DNA of 64,000 bases from Streptomyces sp. DH24 (GTDB lineage Bacteria > Actinomycetota > Actinomycetes > Streptomycetales > Streptomycetaceae), in NCBI RefSeq assembly GCF_029813775.1, contig NZ_JARVKW010000006.1:1-64000 (forward strand), given 5' to 3'. The notes under the pieces are model-generated. The model was given only the letters and a program-made list of their open reading frames with translations. It had not been told where the DNA came from and did no database searches. The position numbers and the translations under genes were made by a program. Positions 1 to 8,502 of the stretch are shown in pieces (positions within the stretch are counted from its first letter, which is position 1; each line of letters begins with the position of its first letter).

Positions 1-1
1 C

Positions 2-355
2 TTGGGGCGCGGCAAGAGCCTGGTGGGGGCCGCGGGGGGGGGGCTGGTCGTGGTGGCCGGGGGCGAGAAGATGGTCGCGGGTTAGTGCGCCCGCAGCCTG
101 GCCGAGGCCGAGGCCGAGGGCCGGGCGAGGCCCGGCACGCCCGGCAGTTCCGGGGTCCCGGCCACGCCGGACATCCCGGCCACGCCCGCCGCCCCGGACA
201 TCCCGGCAACCCCCACGACGAAGGCCCCGGTCACCCCGACCGCGGCGGCCCCGGCCACGCCGGCGGCCCGGGACCGGGGCGGCGTCACGGGGGACGCCGC
301 GGACGCGGGCGACAGCCGCCAGGACGCGGGCGCGGACAACGCCCGGAACGAGTAG
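2..355 (+). pseudogene. 3' end of a disrupted Ala/Pro/Thr-rich protein gene
   Basis: One forward frame shows almost complete G/C third positions from the window edge to a TAG at 353-355, but is interrupted by an in-frame TAG at 83-85. The first part ends GEKMVAG. The second part has no start codon of its own after the stop and encodes a low-complexity tail with repeated PATP and PDIPATP units, ending DNARNE. A run of ten G lies at 34-43, a typical place for length errors. It may be a nonsense-disrupted gene, a sequencing error, or a short gene followed by a relic. No family recognised; the 5' end lies outside the window. Confidence 0.5.
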
Positions 356-826
356 GGAACTCACGGCCGCGGGCGAGGACGAGGACGACGCCCGGAACCG
401 GTGGACACGTCACGGAGGACCGGCGCGGACATCCGCCGAAGCGGGCCCGTGTGCGCGCTCGCGTGTGTGTCCCGAGGGTGTCCGAAGAACCCGTCGGACC
501 CGGCTGCCAAGGCAACGGCCGGGGCCGCCACCCCCCACAGGAGAGGCCCCGGCCGTCGCGCGGCACGGGCCGCGCGGCGGCCCGTACTCTCTACAGCGCC
601 GCGAGTGCGTTATGTGTCACACCCCCCTTCATCACGAGTTGGTTGTCTCTTGTACCAACATGGACGGGGAGTGGTTTCACGCCGTAACGTGCCGTTCGCG
701 CCGGTGCGGAGGCGGACCGACCACCGCAACCACCTGCGTCCTTGACCGCAACCATGGATCAAGGAACCACGACGGCGAGGACCCGGTCCGCGAAAGCGGC
801 GCCGGCTTAGGCGCAAGAGGGGCTCG
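356..826. other. Intergenic region upstream of the ECF sigma gene
   Basis: No frame here keeps the third-position G/C bias of a Streptomyces gene. An inverted repeat GTTGGT/ACCAAC with 10 bp between arms lies at 638-659 in the least GC-rich part, roughly 170 bp before the sigma start; it could be a promoter or operator but I cannot assign it. The overlapping open frames are arginine/glycine-rich shadows. Confidence 0.4.
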
Positions 827-1489
827 GTGCTGGGGGACGACGCGGAGCTGACCGCCGCGGTGCACGCGGCACAGGACGGGGACGAGACCGCGTTCCGGAC
901 TGTGTACCGCGCCGTGCACCCGCGGTTGCTCGGGTACGTGAGGACACTGGTCGGTGATCCGGACGCCGAGGACGTCGCGTCCGAGGCCTGGCTGCAGATA
1001 GCCCGCGACCTGGACAGGTTCAGCGGCGACGCCGACCGGTTCCGCGGCTGGGCCGCGCGCATCGCCCGCAACCGCGCCCTGGACCACATCCGGATGCGCG
1101 GACGCCGCCCCGCCGTCGGCGGCGACGAGACCGAACTGGCCGCGCGGCCCGCCGAGTCCGACACCGCGGTCGAGGCGATGGAGGCGCTGGCCACCGACGG
1201 CGCGTTCTCCCTCATAGCCCAGCTGCCGCAGGACCAGGCCGAGGCGGTCGTGCTGCGGGTCGTCGTGGGCCTCGACGCCAAGTCCGCGGCCGAGACGCTC
1301 GGCAAGCGGCCCGGCGCCGTCCGTACGGCGGCGCACCGCGGCCTGAAACGGCTCGCGGAACTGCTCGCCGGCGATCCGGAATCGCCCGGCGGGCTCGATG
1401 CCCTGCCTCCCCAGCGACAACCGCGCGGCCGCGCGGTGACGTCCGCAGGTGTGACGGATACGCGCGCGCGGACGCAGAAGGACATGTGA
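827..1489 (+). CDS. ECF-type RNA polymerase sigma factor
   Basis: Predicted group 4 sigma factor of 220 aa. The N-terminal half matches sigma region 2, with the acidic DAEDVASEAWL segment and the WAARIARNRALDHIR helix. The C-terminal half (about residues 120-180) matches region 4, with LPQDQAEAVVLRVVVGLDAKSAAE and a helix-turn-helix ending AHRGLKRL. The GTG start follows AAGAGGGG. Its stop overlaps the ATG of the next gene (TGATG), so it is co-translated with a membrane protein that looks like its anti-sigma factor. The roughly 35-residue tail after region 4 is low-complexity. The stimulus cannot be read from the sequence. Confidence 0.9.
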   Translation: MLGDDAELTAAVHAAQDGDETAFRTVYRAVHPRLLGYVRTLVGDPDAEDVASEAWLQIARDLDRFSGDADRFRGWAARIARNRALDHIRMRGRRPAVGGDETELAARPAESDTAVEAMEALATDGAFSLIAQLPQDQAEAVVLRVVVGLDAKSAAETLGKRPGAVRTAAHRGLKRLAELLAGDPESPGGLDALPPQRQPRGRAVTSAGVTDTRARTQKDM

Positions 1490-2544
1490 TGGCCGACGAG
1501 CAGTACAGGTGGCTGGACCGCGAAACGGCGGAGCGTTTGCTGAGCGGAGAGCCCCTCGAAGCTGTCGACGCCGCCGCCCGTGAGCAGGTCGAGCAGCTAG
1601 CCGAAACCCTGGGCGCGCTTTCCGCGCCACCCCCGCTGACCAGCGACGAACTCCCCGGTGAGGCCGCCGCGCTGGCCGCTTTCCGCAAGGTGCACGCCGA
1701 GCGGGGCGCGGTCTCCGCTCCCGTGGGCGTCCGCGGCGCGGGCGCTGCGTCGGACGCCGGTGTGGTCCGCCTGGACCGCCCCGGCGGACGGGAACGCCGC
1801 CGCTGGGGCAAGCCCGCGCGCCTCGGTCTGGCCGCCGCGCTGGCCGTCGGCATGGTCGGCGGCGTGGCCGTCGCGGCGGGCACCGGAGCCCTGCCCTCGC
1901 CCTTCCACGTGGACGAACCGGAACCCGCGGCCTCGGTGTCGGTCGCCGTGAGCGACGAGCCGCTGCTCTCCCCGTCGCCGGACGGCTCCCCGCACGGCAA
2001 GGGCAGCCCCGGCGGTTCCCCGGGCGGCGCGACGCCCGGCGCGAGCGAGGGAAGCCGGGACGAGGCGGGCGACGGCGGCCCGGCCGACGGCGGCGGCACC
2101 CCGCCCGCCGAGGAGGACGAGGACCCCGCCGCCACGGCGGAGCGGGCCGAGCGGATCACCTCCGCCTGCCGCGACATGCGGGACGGCAAGGAGCTCAGCG
2201 CGGACCGCAAGCGTGTCCTGGAGGGCGCCGCGGGCAGCGCGTCGCGGGTGTGGACGTACTGCGAGGGCGTCCTGGCCGACGCGGGCAACGGCTCCCCCGG
2301 GGGCGGGGGCCAGGGCGGCAGCGGCGACAACGGGTCGGGGCAGGGCGGCGGCAACGGCCGGGACGACTCGAACGGCTCCGGCGAGCAGGGCAAGGGCGGA
2401 GCCGAAGGCGGCTCCGGCGCGGTCCCGGGCGACGGCCGTCGTGCCGACGGCGCGGCCGCCCTGCCGGCCGAGTCCGTCGCGCCGACGTTGATGACCGCCC
2501 CCGAGAAGACCCCGGCGACCTCGACGCTCGAGACCGGCTTCTGA
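1489..2544 (+). CDS. Membrane-anchored anti-sigma-like protein with Gly/Ser-rich outer part
   Basis: This 351-aa protein has a cytoplasmic N-terminal segment of about 105 residues (MADEQYRWLDRETAERLL...), one predicted transmembrane helix around 109-130 (LGLAAALAVGMVGGVAVAAG) and a long extracytoplasmic part rich in Gly, Ser, Pro and Asp. Inside the latter, a short conserved-looking segment with two cysteines (ITSACRDMRDGK ... VWTYCEGVLADAG) stands between low-complexity linkers. No HxxxCxxC zinc motif is seen, so it is not a canonical ZAS anti-sigma factor. Topology and the 1-nt overlap with the sigma gene support an anti-sigma role; this is inference. Confidence 0.75.
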   Translation: MADEQYRWLDRETAERLLSGEPLEAVDAAAREQVEQLAETLGALSAPPPLTSDELPGEAAALAAFRKVHAERGAVSAPVGVRGAGAASDAGVVRLDRPGGRERRRWGKPARLGLAAALAVGMVGGVAVAAGTGALPSPFHVDEPEPAASVSVAVSDEPLLSPSPDGSPHGKGSPGGSPGGATPGASEGSRDEAGDGGPADGGGTPPAEEDEDPAATAERAERITSACRDMRDGKELSADRKRVLEGAAGSASRVWTYCEGVLADAGNGSPGGGGQGGSGDNGSGQGGGNGRDDSNGSGEQGKGGAEGGSGAVPGDGRRADGAAALPAESVAPTLMTAPEKTPATSTLETGF

Positions 2545-2704
2545 GTCATCACCCTCTTTGACCTGCTGTTTCTTGGTTCATGGATTTTTCTGCGCCAAGG
2601 GTGTGACACTTTCGGCCGCTCGCGCGCAGTACTGAGTGAGCCGACTGGTCATCGGCCGTCGCACAGAGCCGGGGTTCCCCCCGTACCCACGGCTCGTGCA
2701 CCTT

Positions 2705-2741
2705 GCGCGGGCGGGACACGTTCCCCCGGTCCCGCCCGCGC
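2705..2741. terminator. Hairpin terminator downstream of the L,D-transpeptidase gene
   Basis: A perfect 13-bp stem (GCGCGGGCGGGAC and its complement, 2705-2717 and 2729-2741) with an 11-nt loop lies 8 bp past the stop codon of the minus-strand gene. No T tract, as is common in Streptomyces. Confidence 0.65.
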
Positions 2742-2748
2742 CTCACTC

Positions 2749-3597
2749 TCACCAGTGCACGACGACCTTGTCGCCGTTCCTCACCTGCGCGTACAGCGCC
2801 GCGACCGCCGCCTCGTCCCGGACGTTGACGCAGCCGTGCGACGCACCGGCGTAGCCCCGGGCGGCGAAGTCGGCGGAGTAGTGCACGGCCTGGCCGCCGC
2901 TGAAGAACATCGCGTACGGCATCGGCGAGTCGTAGAGCGTCGACCAGTGCTCGCGGGACTTCCAGTACACGCGGAACTCGCCCTCGCGGGTCGGGGTGCC
3001 CCGCGAGCCGAACCGGACCTCCGTCGTGGACAGGGTCCGCCCGTCGACCATCCAGCGCAGGGTCCGGCTCGTCTTGCTGACGCACAGCACACGGCCGGTC
3101 AGACAGCGCGGGTCCGGCGCGTCGGGCGGCTGCCCGCCCATCAGGTACAGCTCCCACTTGCCCGGCTCGCGCGTCATCCCGAGCAGCCGCTGCCAGGTGA
3201 CCCGGTCCGTCGCGCCGGTCCGCGGCAGCCCGCGTTTGCCCTGGAAGCCCCGCACCGCCTGCTCGGTGAGGTCGTCGTACGTCCCGGTCGGCCCGTCGTG
3301 CAGCCACGCCACCTGGCGCAGCCGCGCCTGCAGTTCGCGCACGTCCGGGCCGCTGTCGCCGCGGGACCACAGCACCGGGGACGCCGGCGGGGCCGCGGGC
3401 CGGTCGTCGTCCCGCGGGGCGGGGGCTGCGCCGCGGGCCGACGGGGTGCCGCTCGGGAGCTCGACGCGGATCGGGGCGCGCTGTCCGTCCGCCCCCGGGG
3501 CGGGCTCGACCCTGCACCCGCTCAGCGCGCCCGCGCCGCCCACCGCGGCCAGCGCCACGAGTGCCGCGGCACTCCTGCCCATGCCCCTGAAACGCAC
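2749..3597 (-). CDS. L,D-transpeptidase lipoprotein with peptidoglycan-binding domain
   Basis: 282 aa. A signal peptide ends in lipobox LSGC (residues 25-28), so the protein is probably lipid-anchored outside the membrane. A proline-rich linker is followed by a PG_binding_1-type domain (about 78-135, SGPDVRELQARLRQVAWL ... YDDLTEQAVRGFQ) and a YkuD catalytic domain with SHGCVNV, putting the nucleophile at Cys256 and its His at 254. The family makes 3-3 crosslinks in peptidoglycan. It is monocistronic, with a hairpin just after the stop. Confidence 0.92.
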   Translation of the reverse strand: MRFRGMGRSAAALVALAAVGGAGALSGCRVEPAPGADGQRAPIRVELPSGTPSARGAAPAPRDDDRPAAPPASPVLWSRGDSGPDVRELQARLRQVAWLHDGPTGTYDDLTEQAVRGFQGKRGLPRTGATDRVTWQRLLGMTREPGKWELYLMGGQPPDAPDPRCLTGRVLCVSKTSRTLRWMVDGRTLSTTEVRFGSRGTPTREGEFRVYWKSREHWSTLYDSPMPYAMFFSGGQAVHYSADFAARGYAGASHGCVNVRDEAAVAALYAQVRNGDKVVVHW

Positions 3598-3806
3598 TGC
3601 GGCCCCCCACGACTCACCGGCGTGCCGGGCGTGACCCGGCGTCCTAGAGGTGTTCCCCGCACGCGACGGTCGTGAACAAGGCCGTGAACAACGCGACAGC
3701 GGTGTGACCGGTACCGCAAGATGGCTGTGAGCAAGCTCCCAGCCGGCGCACCTCCACGGGGTGCACGCCCGCGGCTACAGTCCGTCGAAGGGTCGCGGTA
3801 CTGGCA

Positions 3807-3824
3807 GGTAACCGACGGGTAACC
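3807..3824. promoter_or_regulatory. Direct repeat GGTAACC upstream of the mutase gene
   Basis: Two copies of GGTAACC start at 3807 and 3818, exactly 11 bp apart, 33 bp before the mutase start codon. One-helical-turn spacing suggests an operator or activator site. The regulator is unknown. Confidence 0.35.
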
Positions 3825-3856
3825 CGAAACATCGCTCAGCGGGAGGCATCAACACC

Positions 3857-5437
3857 ATGGCGCGCGAGTCGGAGTCCGGACTGCCCATCGAGCCGGTCTA
3901 CGGGCCGGAGTCCCTTGAGGGCTGGGACCCCGCCGAGAAGCTGGGCGAGCCGGGCCAGTACCCCTTCACGCGCGGCGTGTACCCGTCCATGTACACGGGC
4001 CGCCCGTGGACCATGCGGCAGTACGCCGGGTTCGGCACCGCCACCGAGTCCAACGCCCGCTACAAGCAGCTGATCGCCAACGGCACGATGGGCCTGTCCG
4101 TGGCCTTCGACCTGCCGACCCAGATGGGCCACGACTCCGACGCCCCGATCGCGCACGGCGAGGTCGGCAAGGTCGGCGTCGCCATCGACTCGATCGACGA
4201 CATGCGGGTGCTGTTCGGCGGCATCCCGCTGGACAAGGTCTCGACGTCGATGACGATCAACGCCCCGGCGGCGCTGCTGCTGCTCCTGTACCAACTCGTC
4301 GCCGAGGAACAGGGCGTCGGCGCCGACCAGCTCACCGGCACCATCCAGAACGACGTGCTGAAGGAGTACATCGCCCGGGGCACGTACATCTTCCCGCCGA
4401 AGCCCTCGCTGCGCCTGATCGCGGACATCTTCAAGTACTGCCGGGCCGAGATCCCGAAGTGGAACACGATCTCGATCTCCGGCTACCACATGGCCGAGGC
4501 GGGCGCCTCTCCCGCGCAGGAGATCGCGTTCACCCTGGCCGACGGCATCGAGTACGTCCGCACGGCCGTCGCGGCCGGCATGGACGTCGACGACTTCGCG
4601 CCCCGGCTGTCCTTCTTCTTCGTCGCCCGTACGACGATCCTGGAGGAGGTCGCCAAGTTCCGCGCCGCCCGCCGCATCTGGGCCCGGGTGATGCGCGAGG
4701 AGTTCGGCGCGAAGAACCCGAAGTCGCTGATGCTGCGCTTCCACACGCAGACGGCGGGCGTCCAGCTGACGGCCCAGCAGCCCGAGGTGAACCTGGTGCG
4801 CGTGGCCGTACAGGGCCTGGCGGCGGTGCTCGGCGGCACGCAGTCGCTGCACACCAACTCCTTCGACGAGGCCATCGCGCTCCCCACCGACAAGTCCGCG
4901 CGCCTGGCGCTGCGCACGCAGCAGGTCCTCGCCTACGAGACGGACGTGACCGCGACCGTCGACCCGTTCGCCGGTTCCTACGTCATCGAGAAGATGACCG
5001 ACGACGTCGAGGCGGCGGCGCTGGAGCTGATGGAGAAGGTCGAGGAACTGGGCGGCGCGGTCAACGCGATCGAACACGGCTTCCAGAAGGGCGAGATCGA
5101 GCGCAGCGCCTACCGCATCGCGCAGGAGACCGACGCCGGAGACCGCGTGGTGGTCGGCGTCAACCGCTTCCAGCTCGACGAGGAGGAGCCGTACGAGCCG
5201 CTGCGTGTCGACCCGGCGATCGAGGCGCAGCAGGCCGAGCGGCTGGCCAAGCTGCGGGCCGAGCGCGACCAGCAGGCGGTGGACACCGCGCTGGCCGCCC
5301 TGAAGAAGGCCGCCGAGGGCGAGGACAACGTCCTGTACCCGATGAAGGACGCCCTGCGGGCCCGCGCGACGGTGGGCGAGGTGTGCAACGCGCTGCGGGA
5401 GGTCTGGGGCACCTACGTGCCCTCGGACGCGTTCTGA
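3857..5437 (+). CDS. Methylmalonyl-CoA mutase-type large (substrate-binding) subunit
   Basis: 526-aa acyl-CoA mutase TIM-barrel domain that stops before the C-terminal cobalamin-binding domain, as in IcmA-type large subunits; the small subunit must be encoded elsewhere. The substrate-pocket Tyr ([10 protein letters not shown], Tyr56) and Arg (FAPRLSFF, Arg250) match methylmalonyl-CoA mutase rather than the Phe/Gln pair known for isobutyryl-CoA mutase. [22 protein letters not shown] and [12 protein letters not shown] are conserved family blocks. The ATG follows GGGAGG at good spacing. True substrate is uncertain, since orphan split mutases vary. A 9-bp hairpin lies 34 bp after the stop. Confidence 0.85.
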   Translation: MARESESGLPIEPVYGPESLEGWDPAEKLGEPGQYPFTRGVYPSMYTGRPWTMRQYAGFGTATESNARYKQLIANGTMGLSVAFDLPTQMGHDSDAPIAHGEVGKVGVAIDSIDDMRVLFGGIPLDKVSTSMTINAPAALLLLLYQLVAEEQGVGADQLTGTIQNDVLKEYIARGTYIFPPKPSLRLIADIFKYCRAEIPKWNTISISGYHMAEAGASPAQEIAFTLADGIEYVRTAVAAGMDVDDFAPRLSFFFVARTTILEEVAKFRAARRIWARVMREEFGAKNPKSLMLRFHTQTAGVQLTAQQPEVNLVRVAVQGLAAVLGGTQSLHTNSFDEAIALPTDKSARLALRTQQVLAYETDVTATVDPFAGSYVIEKMTDDVEAAALELMEKVEELGGAVNAIEHGFQKGEIERSAYRIAQETDAGDRVVVGVNRFQLDEEEPYEPLRVDPAIEAQQAERLAKLRAERDQQAVDTALAALKKAAEGEDNVLYPMKDALRARATVGEVCNALREVWGTYVPSDAF

Positions 5438-5471
5438 CCGGGCGTCCGGAGGAGCCCCGCACCGACGGACC

Positions 5472-5499
5472 GGAGTGTCGTACCCGCGTGCGACACTCC
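5472..5499 (+). terminator. Short hairpin between mutase and exporter genes
   Basis: GGAGTGTCG (5472-5480) pairs with CGACACTCC (5491-5499) around a 10-nt loop. It could end the mutase transcript or fold in the leader of the exporter gene, whose chosen start is 6 bp downstream. Confidence 0.4.
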
Positions 5500-5504
5500 T
5501 GTCC

Positions 5505-6155
5505 ATGTTCGGTGTCATCGATCTCCCCACCTACCTGGCAGGCCTGATCCTCATCGTCCTGCTGCCCGGCCCCAACTCGCTGTACGTGCTGTCCGTCGCC
5601 GCCCGGCGCGGCGTGCGGGCCGGGTACCGCGCCGCGGCCGGGGTGTGGTGCGGCGACACGGTGCTGATGACGCTGTCGGCGGCCGGTGTCGCCTCGCTGC
5701 TCCAGGCCAACGCCGTGCTGTTCGGGATCGTGAAGTTCGCCGGGGCCGGGTATCTGACGTGGCTCGCCGTCGGCCTGCTGCGGGCCGCCTGGAGCATGTG
5801 GCGGACGCGGCGGGAGCCGTCCGGGGCCGCCGCGGCGCAGCCCGCCGCCCCCGACGAGCGGCCGTTCCGCCGCGCCCTGCTCATCAGCGTCTTCAACCCG
5901 AAGGCGATCCTGTTCTTCGTCGCCTTCTTCGTGCAGTTCGTCGACCCGGGGTACGCCTATCCCGCCCTGTCCTTCGTCGTCCTCGGCGCCTTCGCCCAGC
6001 TCGCCAGCTTCCTCTACCTGACCGCGCTGATATTCGGCGGCACGAAGCTCGCCGCCGCCTTCCGCCGCGACCGGCGTCTGACGGCCGGGGCGACCTCGGC
6101 GGCGGGAGCGCTGTTCCTGGGCTTCGCCGTGAAGCTGTCGCTGGCGAGCGCGTAA
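5505..6155 (+). CDS. LysE/RhtB-family amino-acid exporter
   Basis: About 216 aa with six predicted membrane segments. The family hallmark PGPN is near residue 22 (LILIVLLPGPNSLYVLSVAARRG), and the second half carries SVFNPKAILFFVAFFVQFV. The family exports amino acids or homoserine lactones; the LeuE-like SLYVLS block suggests a neutral amino acid, but this is weak. ATG at 5505 is preferred because an upstream GTG (5475) lies inside the hairpin; no strong ribosome site exists for either. It converges on the methyltransferase gene with 12 bp between stops. Confidence 0.85.
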   Translation: MFGVIDLPTYLAGLILIVLLPGPNSLYVLSVAARRGVRAGYRAAAGVWCGDTVLMTLSAAGVASLLQANAVLFGIVKFAGAGYLTWLAVGLLRAAWSMWRTRREPSGAAAAQPAAPDERPFRRALLISVFNPKAILFFVAFFVQFVDPGYAYPALSFVVLGAFAQLASFLYLTALIFGGTKLAAAFRRDRRLTAGATSAAGALFLGFAVKLSLASA

Positions 6156-6167
6156 CGGCCGGACCGG

Positions 6168-7106
6168 TCAGGCGCGGCGGGCGCGCGCCCGCCGCAGGTT
6201 GCGGACCAGCAGCGGGGGCAGCAGGTCCACGGCGAGCCTGCGGGCCCGGGAGCGCGGCCGGCGGGGCGCCGGGGACGGGCTCGGGGCGCGCGACGCGGAG
6301 GCCGCGGGAGCAGCCGGGGCGGCGGGAGGCGCCGGTTCGGGCGCCACGTAGTGCTTCGAGCGCGGGAACGGCGGCGGCTGCACGCCCCGGGACCGCGCCC
6401 GCACCAGCCGGTGCCCCGCCGCGTGCTGGACGCTCAGCCCGCAGTCGTCCCGCTCCCGCAGCATCGCCAGCAGCTCCTCCTGGACCGGCTCGGGATCGCC
6501 CCAGGTGCCGTACAGCTTCTGGGTGCTCAGGCAGACGGGTTTCAGGCCCCGGTTGAGCACGGCCTCCCAGACGGCGACCGCGACGCCCGGCGTGTGCTCG
6601 GAGCGGAAGTCGTCGAGGACCACGATGCCGTCGGGCCGCAGGATGTCGCGGGCGGCGCCGATGTCGCCGTGGACGTGCTCGTACAGGTGCGAGGCGTCGA
6701 TGTGGACGAAGCGGCAGGTGCCGGGCCCGACCTCCCCGGAGATCACGGAGCTGGGCGCCTGGAGGACTCTCGGCAGCTCGTCGTGGAAGGAGAGGTAGTT
6801 CCGCTCGAAGGCCTGCCGGGTGAGCGAGGCGTACGACTTCGCGGTCTCCGCCTGGTTGGCCCCGTCCGGGGCGTCGCTCTCGAACAGGTCGCAGACGGTG
6901 AAGCGCTCGTCGCCGCGCAGGTGCGCGCCCAGCAGGATCGCGCTCTTGCCCAGGTAGGCGCCGAGCTCCAGCAGGTCGCCGCGGACGCCGCCGGCCTCCT
7001 GGCGGTCGAGGAACCAGGTGAACAGCATCTGGTCGAGGGGAGGGAACCAGCCAGGTACGTCGTTCAGCTCGCCCGGCAGCGTGAGGGTTGCTTGTGCGTT
7101 GGCCAT
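6168..7106 (-). CDS. Class I SAM-dependent methyltransferase (TylF/cephalosporin-hydroxylase-like)
   Basis: About 312 aa. Residues 20-230 form a Rossmann methyltransferase domain with LLELGAYLGKSAILLGAHL as the SAM glycine motif, FTVCDLFE at the second strand end and FVHIDASHLYEHVHGDI plus VVLDDF as acidic metal and substrate motifs, typical of the Methyltransf_24/TylF group. The last 80 residues are Pro/Ala/Ser-rich then strongly basic. ATG at 7106 is chosen over an upstream frame extension because the domain starts directly after it; an 18-bp inverted repeat ends 1 bp upstream. It follows the acyltransferase gene on the same strand at 63 bp and probably decorates the glycopolymer. Confidence 0.8.
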   Translation of the reverse strand: MANAQATLTLPGELNDVPGWFPPLDQMLFTWFLDRQEAGGVRGDLLELGAYLGKSAILLGAHLRGDERFTVCDLFESDAPDGANQAETAKSYASLTRQAFERNYLSFHDELPRVLQAPSSVISGEVGPGTCRFVHIDASHLYEHVHGDIGAARDILRPDGIVVLDDFRSEHTPGVAVAVWEAVLNRGLKPVCLSTQKLYGTWGDPEPVQEELLAMLRERDDCGLSVQHAAGHRLVRARSRGVQPPPFPRSKHYVAPEPAPPAAPAAPAASASRAPSPSPAPRRPRSRARRLAVDLLPPLLVRNLRRARARRA

Positions 7107-7107
7107 G

Positions 7108-7125
7108 GAGTGAGCCTGCTCACTC
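7108..7125. promoter_or_regulatory. Inverted repeat touching the methyltransferase start codon
   Basis: GAGTGAGC-CT-GCTCACTC is a perfect 8-bp inverted repeat with a 2-bp spacer directly before the start codon. It could be an operator or an RNA hairpin covering the ribosome site. Confidence 0.35.
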
Positions 7126-7169
7126 GGCCGCGCGCGAACTGACCCGGGGCTGAACGTCACGTGAACAGC

Positions 7170-8291
7170 TCAACGACCCTTGGCCAGAGCGCTACGCAGA
7201 CGTGGGGTGAGGGGCTTCTCGACGAACCGGTTGAGCAGCCAGGCCAGCAGCAGCATCGCCGCCACCGTCAGCGTGAACGTCACCGCCGACGGCAGATCCA
7301 GGCCGCGGTGCAGCGCGTGGATCACCACCCAGCCGAGGTGCTCGTGCACCAGGTAGAACGGGTACGTCAGCGCCCCGGCCACCGTCAGCCAGCGCCAGTC
7401 GGCCCAGTGCAGCCGGCCGAGCGCGATCGCCGCGACCGCCACGAAGCCGAACGTCACGACGGCCGTGATGCCCAGCGAGGAGCGGTACGAGAAGCCGCCC
7501 GCGTCCGGGGCGTGCCACAGGCTCCGCACCGCGTAGTGCTGGCCGATCAGCCAGCTCACGCCCACGATGCCCCAGGCGTAGGCGTCCCGCCGGTCGCGGT
7601 GGACGAGGTACAGGCCGATGCCGCCGATGAAGAACGGCGCGTACTCGGGCATCAGCACCAGATCGAGCAGCGGCTCGTTCGCGGCCTCGGCGATCACCGC
7701 GGCCAGCGTCCAGCCCGCGCAGAACATGATCACGCGCCGCCTGTTCGCGCCCGGCAGCACCACGCACAGGGCGAACAGCGCGTAGAACCGGACCTCCGCC
7801 CACAGCGTCCAGCACACCCCGAGCACCCGGTCCACGCCCAGCGGCTGCTGAAGCATCGTCAGGTTCACCAGGGCGTCGCTCGGGGAGACCGCCTCGTAGG
7901 CGACCACGGGCAGCGCGAACACCGCCGTCACCAGGACCACCGCCACCCAGTAGGCGGGCAGCAGCCGGGACGCGCGGGAGGCGAAGAACGACTTCAGGGG
8001 GCGCCCCCAGCCGCTCATGCAGATCACGAAACCGCTGATCACGAAGAACACCTGCACGCCGAGACAGCCGTAGGCGAAGAACTCGTGCAGCGTCGGGAAC
8101 TGCTGCTTCGGCGAGCTGCCCCAGGCCTCGGTGACCTCGCCGCCCCGGCCGCCGTAGTGGTACGCCGCCACCATCAGCGCGGCGACCAGCCGCAGCCCGT
8201 CGAGGGCGCGCAGCCGGTTGTGGCGGGGCGGCCGGGTCCGCTCCGGCCCCACGGGAACCTCGATGGCGGGGCGGACGGCAGTGCTGGTCAA
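7170..8291 (-). CDS. Membrane acyltransferase (acyltransferase 3 / OafA-like)
   Basis: About 373 aa with around ten predicted membrane helices. The N-terminal block RLRALDGLRLVAALMVAAYHY is the acyltransferase-3 signature with its conserved His, followed by GVQVFFVISGFVICMS. These enzymes transfer acetyl or other acyl groups to surface sugars. TTG at 8291 is preferred since AGGAAGGG lies about 7 nt before it; an in-frame ATG at 8324 would add 11 residues. Neighbours suggest it acylates the nonulosonic-acid polymer. The roughly 210-bp AT-richer gap to the next gene is a divergent promoter region. Confidence 0.85.
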   Translation of the reverse strand: MTSTAVRPAIEVPVGPERTRPPRHNRLRALDGLRLVAALMVAAYHYGGRGGEVTEAWGSSPKQQFPTLHEFFAYGCLGVQVFFVISGFVICMSGWGRPLKSFFASRASRLLPAYWVAVVLVTAVFALPVVAYEAVSPSDALVNLTMLQQPLGVDRVLGVCWTLWAEVRFYALFALCVVLPGANRRRVIMFCAGWTLAAVIAEAANEPLLDLVLMPEYAPFFIGGIGLYLVHRDRRDAYAWGIVGVSWLIGQHYAVRSLWHAPDAGGFSYRSSLGITAVVTFGFVAVAAIALGRLHWADWRWLTVAGALTYPFYLVHEHLGWVVIHALHRGLDLPSAVTFTLTVAAMLLLAWLLNRFVEKPLTPRLRSALAKGR

Positions 8292-8502
8292 GGGAAATCC
8301 CTTCCTGTGGGTCCGCCAGCACATTAGTCCTATTCGCGGAAACGACTTGGTTGACAGCCCAACGATTCGCCGCGTGGTCCCGACGAGTTCACCCGGAGGA
8401 CGTTTTCGCTTCCTAAATTTTCCCGACATCCCCCCACGTCGTAGAAAAAGCAACCAATGCGGTCGCGAATTCGACCGTGCTTTGCACCTCACCAGGAGTG
8501 CC

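Noticed and set aside
85-687. Forward 200-aa frame at the left edge
   Set aside because: Arg/Gly/His-rich translation of proline-rich coding sequence in another frame.
3836-5530. Long antisense open frame (564 aa) over the mutase gene
   Set aside because: Val/Leu/Arg/Asp-rich shadow of a GC-rich gene; the sense strand carries clear family motifs.
8218-8502. Extended N-terminus of the TPR-GT29 protein
   Set aside because: Runs back through the AT-rich promoter region and the acyltransferase gene; ATG 8503 has a good ribosome site.
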